DNA from: an uncultured Methylophilaceae bacterium
Lineage (GTDB): Bacteria; Pseudomonadota; Gammaproteobacteria; Burkholderiales; Methylophilaceae
Direction of reading: 5' to 3'
DNA: 64,000 bases
Assembly: GCA_905182075.1 (NCBI GenBank)
Contig: CAJIZS010000001.1
Location: forward strand, 248,001 to 312,000
Below are positions 51,110-61,764 of the stretch, piece after piece. The notes beneath the pieces are model-generated. The model ran no database searches. It worked only from the letters and a program-made list of their open reading frames with translations, and was not told the origin of the DNA. Numbering within the stretch: position 1 is the stretch's first letter; every line of letters starts with the position of its first letter. The translations under genes and the position numbers were made by a program.

Positions 51110-53297
51110 TAATTTTCCTTAAAAAAGATTTTACACGATTGATTTTATTGATTTTAGTAATCTTTCTTAAATTTTTAATAATTTCTGCTAAATGAATTCT
51201 ATTTCTGACCTGAACTACTAAATTAAGAGTAGCAAAAACACTTCCATCAGATTCTTCCAAAGAAATATTATCAATATTTGCCCCTGAATCTGCAATTACT
51301 GATGCAATTTGTCCAAGCATGCCCCTCTCATTAATTACCAAAATACTTAAATTTACATTGAATAATTTTTCTGGGCTTGGCTCCCACTCAACATCGACCC
51401 AACGATCATGATCTAATTTAAACTCTTTTATTGCCTTGCAATCATGGGTGTGAATTAATAAACCCCTATCTTTGTTTATAAAACCTAAGATTGGATCTCC
51501 AGGTATTGGGTGACAGCAATCTGCAAGCTGAATTGCCATGCCATCAGATCCCTTTATTGTAATAACATCTAAAAATTTTCCTTGTTTTTTTGTATTGTTA
51601 GCCCCATCCATAATACTTGTAAGTTGATGCGCGACCATAACATTAACTTTTTTACCCAAAGCAATATCCATTAGAATCTCATCCTTAGAATTTACATGAT
51701 AATCTGATACTAATTTATTCCAATGTTTTCTTTTAATACTTCAGGGTGATATGAACCAGCCTTCTTATAGCTTTATTCCTGTTAGCATATAAATCCTAAA
51801 ATAATAAGGTCTTTAGATTCAGCTGACCTTAAATACTGCCTAATTTGTGCGCGAGCTTTTCCAGTAATAATAAAATTTAACCAGTTTGGGTTCGGCTTGG
51901 CAACTGTTGACGTACTACTTCAATATGATCCCCTGTTTTAATTTCCGTTCGCAATGGTACTAATTCCTGATTAATCTTAGCAGCAATAGTACTATTCCCT
52001 ACATCAGTATGAACGGCATATGCATAATCAATAGCTGTCGACTTTTTAGGCAGCGCAAAAATTTTCCCTTTTGGAGAAAAAACATACACTTCATCAGGAA
52101 ATAAATCTACTTTTAAATGTTCTAAAAACTCTAAAGAACTGCTCTATCTGAATTTCTAACATCCTCTTTAGCCACTGATTAGTTTTTTGTTGAAGCTCTG
52201 TAACATCTGCATCTTTAGTTTTGTATAGCCAATGTGCGGCAACGCCAGCTTCTGCTAGTTGATGCATATTCTTTTGTTCTAATTTGAATTTCAACTGGAG
52301 TACCAAATGGGCCAAGAAGAGTCGTATGCAAAGACTGATATCCATTAGCTTTTGGAAACGCAATGTAGTCTTTAATTTTACCTGGAATTGGCTTATATAG
52401 AGAATGCAAAGAGCCTAACGTTAAGTAGCATTCATTAAAATCTATTAACAATAATTCTAAATGCATAAATATCATTGATTTGATTAAAGCCTGTCTGATC
52501 TTCAAGCATTTTTCTATGAATACTTGCAGGATTTTTTTCTCGTCCAGTAATTTCTGCTTTTATCTTTAATCTGCAGTTTATTTATTCTATCAGGATTTTA
52601 CCAACTATCTCTTTTCTATTTCCACGACTTGCTTTGACAGCTTTTTGGATAGTCTTGTGCCTAAGCGGATGAAGGATTTCAAAACTTAAATCATCAAGCT
52701 CTCTAAATACGTTATTTAAACCCAATCGATTTGCAATAGGGGCATAAATATCAATAGTTTCTTGAGCAATCCGAGTTCTTTGAGATGGGCTTAAAGAAGA
52801 AATAGTTTGCATGTTATGCAATCTATCACTTAATTTTATTAAAATTACTCTTACATCTTGCGACGTTGGGATAACATCTTTCTAAAATTTTCTGCTTGAG
52901 CTTCTGTTGCATCTTCAAAATGAACCTTTCAAGTTTTGAAAGACCTTCGAGTTCTTGCATCAGTAATTAATAAAAACTCAATTTCTTTTTATGTTGAAGG
53001 TGTATCTTCAACAACATCATGAAGCAATGCTGCTTGAATGGAATTGCGCATCTAAATGAAATTCAGATGCTACATGCTACTGCAACTGGATGAGAAATAT
53101 AGTCTTCCCCTCCTATCTTTTTTGTCCACTGTGTGCTTTATCACTAAAACGTAGGCCTGCCATATCCTCTCAATATCTTCCTCTGATAAATAAACTTTTA
53201 ATAATTTACTTAATTTAGAATTTTTTTTGTCGGCAGGCAAAAGAGGAGGGGGTGTTTTTTCAGTTAAAGCACGAATTTGATGAACAGGATTTACCAT
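51107..53297 (-). CDS. spoT: Bifunctional (p)ppGpp synthetase/hydrolase SpoT (frameshifted)
   Basis: Controls the stringent alarmone. Domains in order: N-terminal HD hydrolase ([21 protein letters not shown], then [11 protein letters not shown] with the catalytic His-Asp, and [10 protein letters not shown]), synthetase ([31 protein letters not shown]), TGS ([30 protein letters not shown]), zinc-finger-like helical part ([16 protein letters not shown]) and ACT ([24 protein letters not shown]). An intact HD motif means SpoT-type rather than RelA. At least seven frame changes. About 730 codons. Follows rpoZ by 23 bases; partner DksA is in the same window. Confidence 0.93.
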
Positions 53298-53320
53298 TTA
53301 TTCACTCATTTATCTAATCG

Positions 53321-53536
53321 TTAAGCAACACCTTTGTTGTTAAGAATATCTTCTCCGATTAAGCCAGCAGCTATTTCTCTTAAAGCAATAACAGAGTGCT
53401 TGTCATTTGATCCAGTGACATCTATTAGAGGGGTTGCACCATTTACTAATTGCCTTGAACGATATGAAGCAACTAGTGTAAGTTGGAATCTATTAGGAAT
53501 TTTTTCTAAACAATCATCTACTGTAATACGCGCCAT
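53321..53536 (-). CDS. rpoZ: RNA polymerase omega subunit
   Basis: Intact 71 residues: [30 protein letters not shown], then [15 protein letters not shown], the conserved omega core that wraps the beta-prime C-terminus. Omega also forms part of a ppGpp site, and the gene sits between gmk and spoT as in most Proteobacteria. Confidence 0.98.
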   Translation of the reverse strand: MARITVDDCLEKIPNRFQLTLVASYRSRQLVNGATPLIDVTGSNDKHSVIALREIAAGLIGEDILNNKGVA

Positions 53537-53552
53537 AATTTCTCCATAAAAT

Positions 53553-54112
53553 TTATTTTTTAAACGACTCTATCAATCCTCGGTAGCTCATAATTTGTTT
53601 TTCAGTTTTTAAGTCTTCGCGATAAAACCCATCACTAAAATTGATCATTTAGTGCCTTCTGGCACAAAACTCATCATTGATTATAACATAATCAAATTTT
53701 TCAAGATGGCTGATTTCCTCTTCAGCAGCAGCCAATCGTCCTTTTATCTCAGCCTGTGAATTTTGACCTTTCTTCTAAAATCAGCATTGAAGGTGGAAGT
53801 ATAAATATGCTTACAACATGCTTAAAAATTTTTTTTACATGAAATGCGCCTTGATAATCTATTTCTAAAATAAGGTTCTGGCCAATATCCAATGCGTTTT
53901 TAACCACTTGCTTAGCTGTGCCATAATGCTCTCCATGTGCTTGAGCTGTTTCTAAAAAAGCACCCTCATTATGCATCTTATTAAAAATTTCTGGTTTTAC
54001 AAAAAAATAATCTACGCCATTTTTTTCACCTTCCCGAGGTTGACGAGTAGTGTAGGAAACTGAAACCCCTAGATTTTTGACAATAATGCACAGGCATTAG
54101 CAGAAGGAATGT
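53553..54112 (-). CDS. gmk: Guanylate kinase (frameshifted, N-terminal P-loop replaced)
   Basis: ATP:GMP phosphotransferase. [31 protein letters not shown] is the GMP-binding region, [19 protein letters not shown] and [18 protein letters not shown] follow, then after a shift near 53755 [20 protein letters not shown]. The expected start with P-loop (SAPSGAGKST) is absent: upstream of about 54110 the frame is alanine dehydrogenase-like. The C-terminus ends GLIESFKK at 53553. About 187 codons remain of a usual 205. Confidence 0.9.
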
Positions 54113-54232
54113 ATTTAGGAATTCCAATAAATAAATTTCCTTTTTTGAGGGCGACCTCTAGCATTTCCTCTTTCGGAAGTAAGCTTTCAGGTAAGTCTTT
54201 TGCCCATTCAAATTTACCAGATGCGCTCATAG
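54110..54232 (-). other. Alanine dehydrogenase-like patch across the yicC/gmk junction
   Basis: Encodes GKFEWAKDLPESLLPKEEML and EVALKKGNLFIGIPK. LIGIPK-(E)-type wording after LLPKEEMLE is the N-terminus of alanine dehydrogenase / transhydrogenase alpha proteins, here in flavobacterial style. It joins the YicC C-terminus to mid-guanylate kinase, removing the end of one and the start of the other. Confidence 0.7.
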
Positions 54233-54991
54233 TTTTTGCTTCTCGATTAAATTCTTGCATCAAAAAATCTATTTTTTTCCCAACTGGCTCTGACAAGTCC
54301 AAAAGCCTCCTAAGCTCCTGAATGTGAGATTCTAGTCTATCAAGTTCTTCAGTAATATCACCCTTTTGGATAAAAATTAAAATTTCTTGTTTTAATCGAT
54401 CTTGTTCAACATTAATAAGTGCTAATTTAAATTTTTTTAAAATCTTATCTTGATGAGATTTTAAGAGTTTTAATAGTTTTTTGATTTTTTTTATTTCTTT
54501 TTCAATATCTTTAATTTAGCCAAAATTATTTTTTTAATTTTTCCCCCTTCTCTTTGACGATCTTTTAACAGTTGATTTAGAGATCTATCCAATAGCTTCA
54601 TGAGTGGCTTAATAAGTCCGCTAGTATTCACCTTATTATCTTTTTTACTTGATAGGTGTGCAATTTCTAGTGCATTGATAGGCTGAGAAGTCTTTATTAA
54701 AGAAGAAACTGTTTCTATTGTTGCAATTATTTTTTTTGCATGTTGTAAGTCAATATTGTTAAGGTCAATATTTTGTTCTTTAGTTTTTAAGGAAACTCTA
54801 CATTCAGCTTTACCTCGATGAATAATTTTTAAAATTTTCTCTCGAATCTTGGGGTCAAAGACTCTAAGATCGTCAATTAACTTTACCTGTAATTCAAAAT
54901 ACCTGCTATTTAGTGTCTTTATTTCAACTACTAAATTTCCATATTTTGTATCTTCAGTAATACTGCAATAACCTGTCATACTTGAAATCAT
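54225..54991 (-). CDS. yicC: YicC family endoribonuclease (frameshifted, C-terminus replaced)
   Basis: MISSMTGYCSITEDTKYGNLVVEIKTLNSRYFELQVKL is the YicC-like N-domain; RGKAECRVSLKT follows. After a shift near 54495 the DUF1732 domain continues: DITEELDRLESHIQELRRLL and EPVGKKIDFLMQEFNREAKT. The last ~35 residues, expected to be SKAQD-type to the end, are replaced by the alanine dehydrogenase patch. YicC proteins act as RNases on specific small RNAs. Divergent from rph, the usual arrangement. Confidence 0.9.
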
Positions 54992-55094
54992 AGCTTTCTC
55001 TTTAAACTTAAATTAGATGAGTCATTTTAACAATCTAATTTGCATTCTGGTTATAAAAATTTGAAACAACTAATAATTAAATATCTCAATAGAC

Positions 55095-55100
55095 TATAAT
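55095..55100 (+). promoter_or_regulatory. Candidate -10 element of the rph promoter
   Basis: TATAAT in the 139-base divergent gap between yicC and rph, 31 bases before the rph ATG; a purine-rich AGAAAGGAA ribosome site follows. No convincing -35 box at standard spacing. Confidence 0.4.
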
Positions 55101-55130
55101 CGAGAACTAATAAATAGAAAGGAAATTTAC

Positions 55131-55880
55131 ATGAGATTGTCTCAAAGAAATAATAATGAACTCAGAGATATTGAAATTATTAGGAATTATACCAAACATG
55201 CAGAGGGGTCTGTACTTATTAAATGCGGAGATACTCATGTACTTTGTAATGCGAGCGTTGAGGAAAATGTTCCATCGTTTCTCAAAGGGAAAAATCAGGG
55301 TTGGGTAACGGCTGAATATGGAATGCTTCCAAGATCTACTAACGAGAGAATGGGAAGAGAGGCTGCTTCTGGAAAACAATCTGGCAGAACACAAGAAATA
55401 CAAAGACTAATTGGTCGAAGCTTACGAGCTATTATTAACCTAAATGAACTGGGTGAAAGAACTATTAATATTGATTGTGATGTTATACAGGCAGATGGTG
55501 GTACAAGAACAGCAAGTATCACTGGGGCATATGTAGCTCTCTACGATGCGATTCAGGGTCTTATACAAAATGGCTCTCTTAAAGAGTCGCCTATTATTGA
55601 TTCTCTTGCAGCTATTTCTTTAGGTATAAAGAATGGGGAAATTTTGCTAGATCTTGATTATGAAGAAGACTCTAATTGTGACACTGATATGAATATTGTT
55701 ATGACTGAACAAGGTAAATTTGTTGAAATTCAAGGGACCGCTGAAGGAGAGCCTTTTACAAAAGATGAAATGAATAATATCATTCAATTTGCAGAGCAAG
55801 GGATTGCCGAATTAATTCAAATTCAAAAACAATGTTCTCAAATAATACATAATGCAAAAAATTGTTTTATCAACAAATAA
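55131..55880 (+). CDS. rph: Ribonuclease PH
   Basis: Trims tRNA 3' ends phosphorolytically. Intact 249 residues: [95 protein letters not shown] and [17 protein letters not shown] (metal site). It overlaps rdgB by 29 bases. Confidence 0.98.
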   Translation: MRLSQRNNNELRDIEIIRNYTKHAEGSVLIKCGDTHVLCNASVEENVPSFLKGKNQGWVTAEYGMLPRSTNERMGREAASGKQSGRTQEIQRLIGRSLRAIINLNELGERTINIDCDVIQADGGTRTASITGAYVALYDAIQGLIQNGSLKESPIIDSLAAISLGIKNGEILLDLDYEEDSNCDTDMNIVMTEQGKFVEIQGTAEGEPFTKDEMNNIIQFAEQGIAELIQIQKQCSQIIHNAKNCFINK

Positions 55881-56448
55881 TGGTAAGAAACTAGCTGAAA
55901 TTGAGTCTTTGCTTTCTGACTTATCTGTTGAGACAGTTCCACAAGCAACTCTTAAGATTGGTGTAGCTGAAGAGCCATTTGATACATTTATTGAAAATGC
56001 TTTAGCTAAAGCAAGGTTTGCTTCAAAAGCATCAAACTTACCAGCAATAGCAGATGATTCTGGTATTTGTGTAGACGCTTTAAATGGGATGCCAGGAATT
56101 CTATCTGCAAGAATCTTATTTTTCGCGGATAAAAGAAATAATAAAAAATTACTGGAATTATTAAAGGATGAAAAAAATAGGAAGGCGCATTATTACTGTG
56201 CGATAGTTTTTATTACCTCATGTGATGACCCTCAACCAATTATCGCAGAAGGAATATGGCAGGGTGAAATTTTATCTTCTCCAAGAGGTAATAATGGTTT
56301 TGGTTATGACCCTATTTTTTATTTACCAGATCATGATTGTAGCTCAGCTCAGCTTCACTTTGATTTAAAAAATAAAATCAGCCATCGTGGTCAAGCTTTG
56401 CAAAAATTAAAACAAAAACTTAAAATACTCTATGGCATCAAAAAATAA
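55852..56448 (+). CDS. rdgB: XTP/dITP diphosphatase (RdgB/HAM1)
   Basis: House-cleaning nucleotide pyrophosphatase. [65 protein letters not shown] and [14 protein letters not shown] are the family motifs in order. [13 protein letters not shown] has about two extra residues relative to the usual SAR-(Y/F)AG loop. 198 residues. Overlaps rph at the start and the next small gene by 17 bases at the end. Confidence 0.96.
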   Translation: MQKIVLSTNNGKKLAEIESLLSDLSVETVPQATLKIGVAEEPFDTFIENALAKARFASKASNLPAIADDSGICVDALNGMPGILSARILFFADKRNNKKLLELLKDEKNRKAHYYCAIVFITSCDDPQPIIAEGIWQGEILSSPRGNNGFGYDPIFYLPDHDCSSAQLHFDLKNKISHRGQALQKLKQKLKILYGIKK

Positions 56449-56656
56449 AAATTGGCCTTTATGGCTCAGGGATGATAAGTCAGTCGTGTCCTGTACTGAA
56501 AAAGTTAAAGTCATGAATGAAAACTTTGATGAATTAAAGCAGCTTGCTCAAGATGCTTTTGAAGATGGAATTTTAATGGAAGTTTCTGATGAGCAAATTC
56601 GAGCAACTCTTCATAGTTTAGTAGAAGAACTTTACAGCCCCTTAAAGAAAAAATAA
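56432..56656 (+). CDS. Small conserved protein between rdgB and hemW
   Basis: 74 residues, intact: NWPLWLRDDKSVVSCTEKVKVM, then NFDELKQLAQDAFEDGILM and QIRATLHSLVEEL. A W-P-x-W-L-R motif followed by two amphipathic helices; no signal or membrane segment. I recall similar proteins of unknown function before hemW in Betaproteobacteria, but cannot name the family. Overlaps rdgB by 17 bases and precedes hemW by 17, so it is part of the rph-rdgB-hemW operon. Confidence 0.7.
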   Translation: MASKNKNWPLWLRDDKSVVSCTEKVKVMNENFDELKQLAQDAFEDGILMEVSDEQIRATLHSLVEELYSPLKKK

Positions 56657-56673
56657 ATACGTGGCTTGCCTCT

Positions 56674-57836
56674 TTGTTTAAAGCAGAACTTCCTCCTCTA
56701 TCAGTCTACGTCCATATTCCTTGGTGCATTCATAAATGCCCTTACTGTGACTTCAATTCTCACGAGTTTCAAGGGCAAGATATTAAAAATAATGAATTAA
56801 TTTACACTAATGCTCTACTCAAACAATTAGAGAACACTAATTTTGATACTAAAAGGCCAATTCATTCTATTTTTTTTGGTGGAGGAACCCCAAGTCTATT
56901 CAGCCCAGAATCTTTTAAAAAAATTATTGAAAAAATTAGCATTAAATTTGAGCTCGATGACAATTGTGAAATTACAATCGAGGCTAATCCTGGAACTGTA
57001 GATAAGCAATATTTTTATGGGTATAAGGATGTTGGAATAAATAGAATGTCTCTAGGGATTCAAAGTTTCAATGAAAAACATTTAAAAAAATTAGAAAGAA
57101 TTCACAACCAGCAAGAAGGCATAGATGTAATTAAAAAAGCACTTAAATTATTTGATAAAGTTAATATTGATTTAATGTTTGCCTTACCAGAGCAAACAAA
57201 AAAAGAGCTTAAGGATGATATTAATATAGCTTTAAAAATTAATCCCTCCCACATATCTTATTACCACCTCACAATTGAGCCTAATACCTCCTTCTATAAA
57301 CACCCGCCAAAAATACCTAACCAGGACGAAGGAGCAGAACTATTTGATTTAATTAGTAATAAGTTGAGAGAATCGAATTTTACTCACTACGAAACTTCTG
57401 CATACGCAAAGAATGGAAGTGAATGTCGCCATAATTTAAATTATTGGAACAGCGAAAACTGGATTGGAATAGGACCTGGAGCATACAGTAGATTATGGTC
57501 ATCAAATCAATCTATTCGTCGTTTTTCTTGCCATAAAAGTCCGAAATACTATCTCTCTGAAGTTGATAAAAATAATTACATCAACTACTTAGAATTGTAT
57601 CAACCAATGACCGTGTATTTGAATTTATGATGAATGCATTAAGAGTTAACGATGGATTCGCAATTAATCTTTTTACAAAAGATATTAATGAAATTGCAAA
57701 AGAATTATTAAGTAAAAAAGATAAGAAGCTGATTGAAGAAATTAATGGTAGGATTAAACCGACTGTTTTAGGGCAAAGTTTTTTAAACGAACTTTTACAA
57801 ATTTTTTTAAGGGGCCAAAATAATGATGTTAAATAA
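56674..57836 (+). CDS. hemW: HemW, radical SAM heme chaperone (C-terminal frameshift)
   Basis: SVYVHIPWCIHKCPYCDFNSHEF contains the radical-SAM CxxxCxxC cluster (the extra CDF is typical of HemW). FFGGGTPSLFSPE, ITIEANPGTVD, NRMSLGIQSFNEKHLKKLERIH and VNIDLMFALPEQT follow, and GIGPGAYSRLW in the middle. After a break near 57625 the C-terminal domain continues (FMMNALRVNDGFAINLF) to the TAA at 57836. TTG 57674-like start is avoided; the TTG at 56674 fits best. HemW, though like HemN, lacks coproporphyrinogen oxidase activity and transfers heme. Confidence 0.92.
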
Positions 57837-58247
57837 AATTATTGATGACTATGTTGTTGTCAGGACAAATTACAGAGGAAGATATATATATTGAGGATGG
57901 ATTTAAAACTATTTTTTGTAATCGGCCTGATAATGAAGAACAAAACCAAGTCACAGTCAATAGTATCCGAGATAAAGTTATCGAAAACGGGCCTTAATTT
58001 CGTTCATCAGCCAGTTATTGGTGGCCAAATATCGCAAAATGATATAGATCAGTTTAGTGACTACTATGATGAATCTGAAAAACCTATTTTTGCTTATTGC
58101 AGAACAGGAACAAGATCTAGCATGTTATGGGCATTATCAGAATCGGGGAAAAGGTCTAAGGATGAAATACTAACATTAACTTCAGCAGCCGGATACAATC
58201 TGACCAGTCCGGACAACACTAATTTCCCTAGTTGCCTTACTGATTAA
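57823..58247 (+). CDS. TIGR01244 / Blh-type phosphatase-sulfurtransferase family protein (frameshifted)
   Basis: Start MMLNKIIDDYVVVSGQITEED overlaps hemW by 14 bases. FKTIFCNRPDNEEQNQ, GLNFVHQPVIGGQISQNDI and PIFAYCRTGTRSSMLWAL follow; CRTGTRS is the phosphatase-like Cys-x5-Arg loop of the DUF442 family, found alone or fused to Blh hydrolases for sulfide handling. Frame breaks near 57893 and 57985. About 141 residues. Exact substrate unknown. Confidence 0.8.
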
Positions 58248-58257
58248 CCTTTTTTTA

Positions 58258-58956
58258 AGTGATGAAATTATTAAGCAGTATTTATCTTATAAGATAACAA
58301 AAATTATAAAATTTGAAACTAGTATTGGCTATTTAAATTATCAATTAAAAAAAATAGACTAATAATAAGAGACTTAAAAGTAAAAAATCCTTCTAGCTCT
58401 AAGAATGTTTACGCTCTGTGGATAAATGAGGTTTCAATTGATAAGCCAATTATTCAAAATGACAAACTAATAATAAATGCGATAGATATAAATAATGCTG
58501 CTATTTACTACGATAATAATAGTGGTACATTAAATTTTAAAGAAATTTCTGAGAATATAAAACATTATCTGCATACAAGAAAACTATCAGCTAATAAAGC
58601 GGTAGAAACACCCCTTGAGATTGCACCCAGTGAGAGTGCAGAGAATAAAGAATCAATTGGTGCTAAAGAGCCATCAATAATATTTATTAAAAGTTTAAGT
58701 ATTAAAGACTCCTTCATCAACCTTTCTTACAAATTTATGCTACAAAAATCTGTTTCCATTCCTCTAGAAGACTACATTAATGTTTCCGAAGAACTTGATA
58801 CACTAATAAATAAATTTAATTTATTTATTCAAGTGACTTCAATGAAAATAAAAGCATCTAAAAGAAGGAGTGATCTTTTAAAAATATTCCCAACTTGAAA
58901 AGAAAATTAATAAATTAAATCAAGAATTGGATAAGTCTGAAGGAATAAAGTTTTAA
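58258..58956 (+). CDS. AsmA-like / DUF748-type protein of unknown function (frameshifted)
   Basis: After a damaged start near ATG 58261, the frame reads LIIRDLKVKNPSSSKNVYAL, NEVSIDKPIIQNDKLIINAI, IYYDNNSGTLNFKEISENIK, then IIFIKSLSIKDSFINLSY and PLEDYINVSEELDTLINKF. Alternating beta-strands with L-x-(V/I)-x-NP and a later I-x-x-L-x-I-x-x-(A/S)-x-I repeat resemble the AsmA/DUF748 beta-groove proteins of the periplasm. It ends at 58956, overlapping the convergent DUF2721 gene. No N-terminal anchor survives. About 233 codons. Confidence 0.5.
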
Positions 58957-59367
58957 GGATCTATTTAAAGTAAGGTAGCCAAGCCCAACTTCTTTTAAGA
59001 AACTTAAGAGCCCAAAAATCAGCGAAGTCATTGCCATGATGAAAAGTATAGATATAAATTGATTAAAATCAAAACTAATTTCCGTAGATATAAATATCAT
59101 CGCAATTAAAACGCAAATTAATAAAGCTGAAATTGTCGTTAATGCGATTGCCCAGTGGGTCCACTTGGCACGTCTTATTAAAAAATTTAATTCCGCTTTT
59201 TTATACTCTTTTAAATCTTTTGAGTTCTCATGAAGCACCCTGAATCGGTCGACAATTCTCGTTAAACGAGCTGTCATAACTGTCAAAATTGCTCCTACTC
59301 CCGTCAATAAAAAAGCTGGGGCTACTGCCATTTGAATAACGCTAGCAATTTCTACAAAATCTAACAT
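58915..59367 (-). CDS. DUF2721 family membrane protein
   Basis: Intact 150 residues with three hydrophobic helices: IQMAVAPAFLLTGVGAILTVMT, then a basic linker TARLTRIVDRFRVLHE, LIRRAKWTHWAIALTTISALLICVLIAMIFIS and FISILFIMAMTSLIFGLLSFL. This layout and the NR-type LTRIVDRxR motif define DUF2721, unknown function. The last 15 residues overlap the convergent gene and may be an over-extended frame. Adjacent to argH (8 bases). Confidence 0.88.
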   Translation of the reverse strand: MLDFVEIASVIQMAVAPAFLLTGVGAILTVMTARLTRIVDRFRVLHENSKDLKEYKKAELNFLIRRAKWTHWAIALTTISALLICVLIAMIFISTEISFDFNQFISILFIMAMTSLIFGLLSFLKEVGLGYLTLNRSLKLYSFRLIQFLI

Positions 59368-59375
59368 CTATTTAA

Positions 59376-60748
59376 CTAGCTTAGACTTGGCACTTTTAAT
59401 GCTTTTTTAACCGTATTAAAAGCTGTCCCACCAACATGCTTTCTTGATTTAATAGACCCTTTTAGAGACAAGCATTCGAACACATCTTTTTCAATTAGCT
59501 TACTAAATTTTTTCAAAGCTTTTAATTCAAGGCCGGATAAATCACACTGCTCATCAATCGCAAACTTAACTGTTTTCGCCACCACTCCATGTGCCTCTCT
59601 AAAAGGCATTCCTTTTTTCACCAAATAATCAGCTAAATCTGTTGCTGTGGAAAATCCTTTAAGTGCTGCCTTTTCCATATTTTTTGGAAATATAGTAAGT
59701 TTAGAAATCATTTCTGCAAAAATATTTAAAGTATCTGAAATCGTATCAGCTACATCAAAAATTGGTTCCTTATCTTCTTGATTGTCTTTATTGTATGCAA
59801 GTGGCTGTCCCTTCATCAATGTTAGCAAGCTAACTAAATGCCCATTTACTCTACCAGTTTTCCCTCTAACTAGTTCAGGTACGTCAGGGTTTTTTTTCTG
59901 CGGCATAATACTTGATCCCGTGCAAAAACTATCTGAAATCTCTATAAAGTTAAAAAATGGACTAGACCACATAATTAACTCTTCTGACCACCTTGATAAA
60001 TGTGTCATTAATATAGATGCATTTGCATTAAATTCAATTAGAAAATCTCTGTCTGATACTGCATCAAGAGAATTGCCCATAACACCATCAAATTTAAGGA
60101 GTTTAGCTACGAACTTTCTATCTATAGGGTAAGAGGTTCCAGCTAATGCTGCAGCTCCTAAAGGTAAAATATTAATTCTTTTCCTCGCATCTATAAATCT
60201 TGCTTTATCTCTTTCCAACATTTCGTAATAAGCATGTAAATGATGAGCAAAACTTACAGGTTGCGCTACTTGCAAATGCGTCAAGCCCGGCATTATCGTC
60301 ATAATGTGCTTTTCCGCTAAAGTTAAAGTAGCTTTTTGTAAGGCGCTTATCTGTTCAATAGTTTGATCTACAACCTCCCTAAGGTAAAGCCTCATATCAG
60401 TTGCAACCTGATCATTCCTAGATCTTGCAGTATGCAAATATCCTGCTTCATCACCTATTTGCGTTAATCTTTTTTCTATATTTAAATGAACATCCTCTGA
60501 ATCAATCGACCATTTAAAATTTTGAGCGATAATTTCTTTCTTAATTTGATTTAAACCTTTTTTGATCGCACTAAAATCTTTGGATGAAATGATTTTTTGT
60601 TTTTTTAACATTTCTGCATGCGCAAGAGATCCTTCGATATCATACATGGCTAATCTTTGATCAAAATTAACGGATGCATTGAATCTTTTAACAATTTCAG
60701 TCCATGGTTCAAAAACCTAGCAGACCATTTTTTTGTATTTTTTTTCAT
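59376..60748 (-). CDS. argH: Argininosuccinate lyase (N-terminal frameshift)
   Basis: Last step of arginine synthesis. [41 protein letters not shown] (substrate loop), [18 protein letters not shown], and the superfamily signature [24 protein letters not shown] are all clean. The first 33 residues ([12 protein letters not shown], then [19 protein letters not shown]) are in another frame, break near 60710. About 457 codons. Divergent from hemC, a common betaproteobacterial pairing. Confidence 0.96.
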
Positions 60749-60846
60749 TTAAATTTTTTAATTCATTAATTCAATGAATTATATATGAAAATCATCAATC
60801 ATATGATTAATCTAATAATAGCTATGTGCTAAAATCCATAATAATA

Positions 60847-61764
60847 ATGATTAAAAATATTACAATTGCATCTAGAGAAAGTCCCCTTGCTATGTGGCAA
60901 GCAGAGCATATTAAATTTAAAATTAATCAGCTTTACCCGCAAATTAAAATTAATATCGAAGGATTCAAAACTCAAGGGGATATTTTGCTAGATCAATCAT
61001 TGGCAGATATTGGTGGTAAAGGGTTATTCATTAAAGAGCTTGAACAAGCTTTATTAGAAAAAAAAGCTGATTTAGCCGTCCACTCTATGAAAGACTTGCC
61101 AATGGATATTCCTAATCAATTCCAACTTATTGCAATTACAGAGCGTGAAGACCCAAGAGATGCATTTGTTTCAAATAATTTTAATTCTCTGGATACTATG
61201 CCCAAAGGTTCAGTTGTTGGCACTTCAAGTCTTAGGAGGCAAAGTCAAATTAAAGCAAAATATCCTGATTTAATAATTGAGCCCTTAAGGGGAAATTTGC
61301 AAACACGTTTAAATAAATTAGACAAAGAACAATATGATGCAATAATTTTGGCAGCAGCAGGACTTATCCGCTTAGACCTCAAAGTGCGAATCAAGAAATA
61401 TTTAGAGACCACGGTTAGCATTCCGTCTGTCGGACAAGGCGCGTTGGGAATTGAAGTCCTAGCTGGGAACGAATCGTTAAACGAAATACTCAAAACTCTT
61501 AATGATGATGAAACTTCGCGATGTGTTTTAGCGGAAAGAACAGTGAGTCAATCACTTGCTGGCAGTTGTACCGTTCCTTTAGGTGCATACGCATCAATAT
61601 CTAAAAATGATTTTACTATTAAAGCTTTTGTGGCTTCGCCAGATGGCTCTCAAATTATTCATGCTGAAGTAAAAGGATTAAAGTCAGATTTTTATAAGCT
61701 TGGTAAAGAATTAAGTCAAATTCTCATTGATAAAGGAGCTAAAGATATTTTATCAGGGTTATGA
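60847..61764 (+). CDS. hemC: Porphobilinogen deaminase
   Basis: Polymerises four porphobilinogens into hydroxymethylbilane. TIASRESPLAMWQAEHIKFKI, GGKGLFIKELEQALLEKKADLAVHSMKDLP (catalytic Asp region), VVGTSSLRRQSQIKA, PLRGNLQTRLNKLD and the dipyrromethane-cofactor cysteine in AGSCTVPLGAYA are intact. 305 residues from ATG 60847; the upstream in-frame ATG at 60826 adds only MLKSIII. hemD overlaps its stop. Confidence 0.97.
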   Translation: MIKNITIASRESPLAMWQAEHIKFKINQLYPQIKINIEGFKTQGDILLDQSLADIGGKGLFIKELEQALLEKKADLAVHSMKDLPMDIPNQFQLIAITEREDPRDAFVSNNFNSLDTMPKGSVVGTSSLRRQSQIKAKYPDLIIEPLRGNLQTRLNKLDKEQYDAIILAAAGLIRLDLKVRIKKYLETTVSIPSVGQGALGIEVLAGNESLNEILKTLNDDETSRCVLAERTVSQSLAGSCTVPLGAYASISKNDFTIKAFVASPDGSQIIHAEVKGLKSDFYKLGKELSQILIDKGAKDILSGL

